Shown here: piece by piece, positions 59,504 through 64,000 of the stretch
Layout of the letters: each line of letters begins with the position of its first letter
How positions within the stretch are numbered: the first letter of the stretch is position 1
Source: Scleropages formosus
Taxonomy: Eukaryota; Chordata; Actinopteri; Osteoglossiformes; Osteoglossidae
Assembly (NCBI RefSeq): GCF_900964775.1
Contig: NC_041813.1
Location: forward strand, 31,763,105-31,827,104
Direction: 5' to 3'
DNA: 64,000 nt
Translations under genes and position numbers: made by a program
Notes under the pieces: generated by a model
What the model was told of the DNA's origin: nothing
Seen by the model: only the letters and a program-made list of their open reading frames with translations
Databases searched by the model: none

Positions 59504-59511
59504 ATGCAAAT
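59504..59511 (+). promoter_or_regulatory. POU octamer ATGCAAAT
   Basis: Perfect octamer 1.65 kb upstream of the first recognised CD19-like exon (minus strand) and 0.3 kb upstream of the open frame at 59812 (plus strand). Octamers are typical of B-cell promoters but also of histone and snRNA genes. Confidence 0.4.
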
Positions 59512-59811
59512 ACAGATCACTCCCATTGGACACTGCGTTCGGCGCGCGCCTCCCGAGATTCTCGTCGAGATGTTGCGATTCTTCCGTCTGAAAGCGTTTC
59601 TATTGGGTGGCGCTCTTGAGCGACATCGCTGAGACCCGTGAGTTGAAGTTGAAAAGCAGGTTTGAACCGCTAGGGGCAGTGGCCTAAAGCGAAAAGGAGC
59701 GCGTGTTCGCCTATGTTGTGTGTGACGCAATTTAAATTTAGAAAAAGGAACTAATGGGGAATTTATTTTCCCGATGACTGTCCTCAGTAAAGCCAATCCG
59801 CCTTCAGCATC

Positions 59812-60051
59812 ATGTATCCCTCCGCCGCACTTTCTCGCGTCGACGGCGCGTGCGGATCTGCGCGCGGTCTTTGTAAGCGGTCCGCTCCGAAGAACACGTG
59901 CGCTCGTGTTGATGCTCTAGTGACACTAGTGATCCTAGCGGCCGTCTCGTTCCCCCGCCACTCTCGCGCCGCACTCTTCTACAACAATAGTAACAATAGT
60001 AATGGCAACTTCTCTCCTGGTCGCTCCGGGGAAAATCAGTGGGACACGTGA
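59812..60051 (+). CDS. Orphan open frame: possible first exon of a type II membrane protein
   Basis: I do not recognise this 79-residue frame. It starts at an ATG in a CpG-containing stretch and shows a basic segment (GLCKRSAPKNTCAR), then a likely membrane anchor (LVTLVILAAVSF) and a luminal-like part with asparagine glycosylation sequons (YNNSNNSNGNFS). That order is typical of Golgi type II enzymes. A weak donor could lie at its end (AC before GTGAAA at 60047-60048). No following exon was found. The frame may equally be chance. Confidence 0.25.
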   Translation: MYPSAALSRVDGACGSARGLCKRSAPKNTCARVDALVTLVILAAVSFPRHSRAALFYNNSNNSNGNFSPGRSGENQWDT

Positions 60052-60207
60052 AATGTCCAAAAAAAACTGCAACCTTCTACGCGCACTCGATAAAACAGAA
60101 ACGTGTCGCGCAGCTGACGCTCGCGCTGTTTACTCGCTGCGCAACGATGCGTGAACCACCCACACCCACCTCGGGGTTGATCTTTGGCACGAACACCAAA
60201 ACACACA

Positions 60208-60518
60208 AAGCCCTGTGCGGTAAGAGCTGCTGTCTTTGGACCCCAAAGGTTACAGGTTCAAATCCCACTTCCCGCTGTAGAAGGTTAGGTATTTACTCTA
60301 AACAGCTCCAGTAAAATGACTCAACTGTATTAAAAAAGGGTAAATAAGTACCTGTTACTTGTCTTTTTAGATTGTTATGTCGGACAGCTGTATAAAGCAT
60401 TTCACTGCACGTCGTACCGTGTATGGTTGTGTATGTGACAAATAAAATTTGAATTTGAAATAATTAGGTAGATAAACACTATAAGTCATTTTGGAGAAAA
60501 GCGTCACATAAATGTGAA
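60208..60518 (+). repeat. SINE-A copy interrupted by a LINE tail
   Basis: SINE-A head and B-box (GGTTCAAATCCC) occupy 60208-60345; the SINE tail (TTTTGGAGAAAAGCGTCA) resumes at about 60488. Between them lies an unrelated sequence of about 100 bases ending in AAATTTGAATTTGAA. Confidence 0.7.
60368..60465 (+). mobile_element. 3' tail of a non-LTR retrotransposon (L2/CR1-like), inside SINE-A
   Basis: CATTTCACTGCACGTCGTAC, then GTATGTGACAAATAAAATTT and a GAATTTGAA terminal repeat, a very common LINE 3' end in fish genomes. Only the tail is present; family assignment is from memory. Confidence 0.5.
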
Positions 60519-61828
60519 CCGCGGGCGGGGAGTACTCATACACACACACAGGTTACTTTATGTTTGTGATTTTCTCGTGATTTTTGAAGATGTGTCCCTC
60601 TTTATGATCGCTCTGTTTACACTCAGTTTTCTTATTGATCCCATGTTTTTGGGTCACGATGTTTCGAATCCTGACACGTACTTGTTTTCTCTGAATCGGG
60701 AAATTGTCCTTTCATCTGCACTCACTTTGATAAACTCCACATACACACTTCATGCGGTACGAAAACATTCAACTCTGCGCGCCCAACTTAGAATACATAT
60801 CAATATTCTACTATAAGATAAAAAATATTTTAAGTGCTGTGATTTAAAACCAGATTAAAAACCTGCCTTACGATTAAACTTTTCACGTAAGACATAACAA
60901 AAAAAAATCTATAAACAAATAAAACTACTGTTATAATAACTCAACCACCACAAAATCTTCTATCACAAGATACCGAAAATGTAGTTCATTAATAGCCGTT
61001 TCTCGCCATTTGTTTTATGAATTCCTCTACTTTCAAACCACATATGAACCAACCACTCAGACAGCCCTTTCTCCCTCTGCTCAACCCATGGGAAGGCAGA
61101 ACGATCATCAAAGATGAACAACAGCTGAAAGCTCAGCGTCAGACACCCGCTTCCCGCTCAGAAGAAAGGACTCGCCTCCTCATCGTGGTTGGCGCGACCA
61201 AACACTTTAGAAGCTCATTTCTCAAGTCAAGACCTATAGAAATGATCCCTGAAAGTATAGTCTTGACTGAAGGAGCGCTCGCGCACAGGGTCACTGCGGG
61301 GACTGGGCGTCCGGCCCAGGGTTGAGCGCTTCCGCGCAGCGATGACGGCAGTCTCACCAAACCGTTCCAGAAGTCAACGGGTTGCAGTGCGAAATGCGCA
61401 GAAACACGAGCCACGTACCGACTGTCAGTTAATACAGTTTTACAGAATCGGACACGGTGACCCGTGCGGGCAACGATTAGCTCTGACGACCGCGAGACAA
61501 TCAACACGGAATCTAAAAATCGAGTCAAAACGAGCTTCGTGATCACAGTAGTCAAGATAACGGGACAATAGGCGTTCAGAGATGAAGGAGAAGTTTCGTT
61601 TTCACAAATACAGTAAGTGGTAAAGCTGAAAAGGACGGTGCGCCCACAATCCCGCGCTCCGTAATTTGCATAACAACAACGTAAAGCACGTGATTGGTCT
61701 CTTTAAGACGGGGATCCACGCGTGGCCCCCGGAGCAGCGGAGCTGTTAATGCCGGAGCGCAGCGCACTACCACGTGTTACTTCAATGGCCTTGAATGTTG
61801 TGTCGCGCGCCAGCGAAAGTGACATTAC

Positions 61829-61971
61829 TGTGTGTAATTGTAATAACTTTCTTTTATTCTATAACTATTTATTCTTATTCTGTCTGTGCTGTGGAAGTTT
61901 CTGTCACCCAGACAAATTCTTTGTATGTGTGAAGATACTTGACAATAAAGCTCGTTCTGATTCTGATTCTA
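61829..61971 (+). mobile_element. 3' tail of a non-LTR retrotransposon
   Basis: Ends in TTGACAATAAAGCTCGTTCT followed by a TGATTCTGATTCT terminal microrepeat, the usual form of a 5'-truncated fish LINE. No reverse-transcriptase frame is present. Confidence 0.5.
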
Positions 61972-63292
61972 AAGTGAAAAACTGGTGTTACATTGTAATC
62001 AGAGAAGTGAGTTTCATGCTCACTTTTAGGGTTTTTGTGATCTGTGCATTTGATTTTTGTTCCTACTGTGATGTGCAGGAGGTGTTCGATTCGCTGGACA
62101 CTTACTTTGCATGTCACGACACGCGTGGAACTGCAGTGGCTGTAGTGCCGAAGGGATCCACGTGGCGGCAGTGTTGTCCACAATTTGTCCAAATTTCAGT
62201 GGTTCCAGGGCCACTGCAGCAGCACATGGTGTGCTTGGGGTCATGCCATAGCCGTTACCCATTTGTACAGCTGGCTCATTTTATCGGAGTAGTTCAGGCT
62301 AAAGGGGTCACACCCTCCTCCTCATATGGTGACAACAGATGAGATGAGCAACAAGGTGCTCCAGCTCCTCCCAGGGGCCGCACTGCGTTTCTACGCATGC
62401 AAACAGGAAGAGGGATGCGGGTGCGCCACACTAATGTGTCCCCGGGCAGCGGTTACGCACGCCGCTCGCGTTCACTGTAAATGAGTGCGACACCCCCAGG
62501 GTCGTGGGCACGGCCAGAGCGCGGTATGCCGGACCTTGCCAACCTGCCTGACCGCTGGCGCACAGCTCCTGAGTGGGGGTGTCATCGTGTCACCTTCCTC
62601 TTCTTCTCCCTCCTCCTGCGTCGGTGTCCTCCGCATGCAGTGGAACAGGCCGTGTCTGGCACACACACACACGCCATTTACTGTCCTCGCTATGTCGCTG
62701 TGGCCCGCCTGTACTGCCCCTCTGTTCGCTCTTTCATTCTCACCTCTCATTTCGGCTGCTGTCCTCGTACCTCTGTGGCTCGGAAAGGCCCCTCCGCTGA
62801 AGGAAGGAGAGAAAACGGGTCCTCTGTGGGTAGGCGACCTATACACACCGAAGAAACGCGGGAATAAGAACAAGGAAGCAAGAAAAAGACTCAGAGCTGA
62901 AGGGGAAAACACTGGTGGTCTCCTAGCAACAGGAGCCCTGTGGCTTCCTGCAAGGTTTGGGCCTTGTAGGGCGAGGGGCCGGCTGCTGTTTCGCCAGGCG
63001 TTCGGGAACAAAAATAACCAATGGGAGGCATTGGGGTCGGGATCAAGGAGAGCAACAAAGAGGTGCAGAGAAGGAGGAGAACAGGTAGCGTACCCTGCCT
63101 TCCACCTGACCTTCAGCTTGTAATGCAGTAGCTGAGGTGTGTGTGTGTCCACCTGAACTCTTCACATCGGTATGTCACACTATGATGTAAAGCTGTCGCT
63201 GGAAGCTGATCCCTCCCTCTCACAGATGATCCGGGAGTGATGTCAGCAAAGGCACCTGAGGGGTCGCCCCTGCCTCTGTGTCCTTAACCGCT

Positions 63293-63465
63293 GTGGAGCA
63301 GCAGGTGGTGCAATGGTTAGAGCTGGAGAGTCCCTGGTTCGAATCCCCCCTGCTGTAGTAGCCTTGAGCTGCTGTGAACTGGTAGGGTAAAAAACACAGT
63401 GCTGTGTAAACAGCGTAGCGTACAAACCGAGAACTGTGAGCCACCTTTGAGGAAAGAAAAAATGA
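63293..63465 (+). repeat. SINE-A copy
   Basis: Head GGTGGTGCAATGGTTAGAGC, B-box GGTTCGAATCCC and CCTTGAGCTGCTGTGAACTG; the tail is degraded (CCACCTTTGAGGAAAGAAAA). Confidence 0.7.
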
Positions 63466-63638
63466 AATGGACAAATAAGAGGATCAATAGTGCATGGGAG
63501 GGCGGAGCCAACTAAGCCCCGCCCATCATGTTCATGTACCGCGGGACCACAGGGGTCTAAACACAGTGTGATGTCCGCAAGGCTTAGCACCGTTCTTACA
63601 CAACACCTGTAAACATCTGCCTAGCTCACGAGGGCGCG

Positions 63639-63639
63639 T

Positions 63640-63671
<32 letters not shown>
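63639..63671. repeat. (CA)n microsatellite
   Basis: About 16 CA units near the right end of the window. Confidence 0.9.
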
Positions 63672-63917
63672 CAATAGGTCCGGTGGTGCCATTAACAGCA
63701 CCTCCCTGTCCCGCAGCTGTGTGTAAGGGGACACTTGGCGGTACGGTGTTGACCTCTGGAGTGACACAGAGCCACGCACTCTGACATCGTGTCCCACCAT
63801 GCTGGACCAGCTGAGCTGCTCCGTCTCTCCGTACCCGAGAGGTACCTGCGGAGACTCAGCGTCTCCACGGAGGACCCAGCGGGACAAACCCTCTCTCCTC
63901 CGCTCTCCGCAGATCTC

Positions 63918-63926
63918 TATATTTAA
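63918..63926 (+). promoter_or_regulatory. TATA-like motif at the window edge
   Basis: TATATTTAA within an otherwise GC-rich stretch, with a pyrimidine-rich sequence about 30-60 bases downstream where a start site could lie. A gene to the right of the window would be needed to give it meaning. Confidence 0.25.
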
Positions 63927-64000
63927 CCGGCCGCTTCCATTCCCCCGTCTCTCGCTCCACATCTCTCTTTTCACCATTCGTCTTCCTGTCAGCGGCACTC

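Larger units (their letters stand above)
57852..59800. other. Interval upstream of the CD19-like gene
   Basis: AT-rich sequence with no Ig-like exon on the minus strand. It holds a perfect DR1 nuclear-receptor half-site pair (58704), two octamer motifs (58723 and 59504), a 41-base tandem repeat (59070) and, from about 59.5 kb, a CpG-containing promoter-like stretch. Confidence 0.5.
60052..64000. other. Repeat-rich right end without a supported gene
   Basis: Contains an interrupted SINE-A, two LINE 3' tails, a CpG-rich patch near 61.7 kb with CACGTG and ATTGG motifs, overlapping GC-rich open frames at 62.5-63.1 kb that look non-coding, a SINE-A at 63.3 kb, a (CA)n tract and a TATA-like motif at 63918 near the window edge. 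Confidence 0.5.

Noticed and set aside
62472-63152. Pair of long opposing frames (226 and 212 codons)
   Set aside because: Mutually overlapping and without domain features, and the plus frame has no good splice sites; treated as chance in GC-rich DNA.

Overview
The window is genomic DNA from a ray-finned (teleost) fish. Its genes are split by short GT-AG introns. All recognisable products are vertebrate proteins, fish-type tRNA-derived SINEs and (CA)n tracts are common, and CpG-rich 5' regions precede paqr4 and ppp1ca. The abundant second SINE family (SINE-B here) fits an osteoglossiform such as an arowana, but that is recollection rather than something proved here. No operons, CRISPR arrays, rRNA genes, free-standing tRNA genes or retroviral coding regions were seen.

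Layout, left to right: (1) 1-4.5 kb, the 3' two thirds of a Pat1-family mRNA-decay gene (+, probably patl2). (2) 4.5-9.2 kb, non-coding with SINE pieces. (3) 9.3-16.6 kb, a 23-exon gene for a secreted glycine/tyrosine-rich, elastin-like protein (+, a candidate grep1 orthologue). (4) 17.5-20.2 kb, an intact perforin (-). (5) 22.7-26.9 kb, a CpG island followed by paqr4 (+). (6) 32.4-36.9 kb, coronin-1A (+), convergent with (7) a claudin-3/4/6/9-type gene (-, 37.2-38.4 kb). (8) 42.8-50.3 kb, protein phosphatase 1 catalytic subunit (+). (9) 54.6-57.9 kb, a CD19-like transmembrane signalling protein with a tyrosine-motif tail (-). (10) 59.8 kb, an orphan open exon with a signal-anchor, then repeat-rich DNA to the end.

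The exon models were built by hand from splice sites and reading phase. For grep1-like, prf1, paqr4, coro1a, cldn and ppp1ca they close into uninterrupted proteins of 452, 580, 272, 455, 209 and 332 residues. The neighbourhood mixes relatives of human 16p13.3 (PAQR4, CLDN6/9, GREP1) and 16p11.2 (CORO1A, CD19) with PPP1CA (11q13). Three genes (prf1, coro1a and the CD19-like gene) have leukocyte roles, but nothing shows that they are co-regulated.

The items most worth a second look are the elastin-like gene with its all-phase-1 exons and Lys-Ala motifs, the CD19-like gene with no visible Ig domain, the intron inside the first extracellular loop of the claudin, a 64-nt near-perfect palindrome at 39.7 kb, and paired full CRE sites upstream of paqr4.
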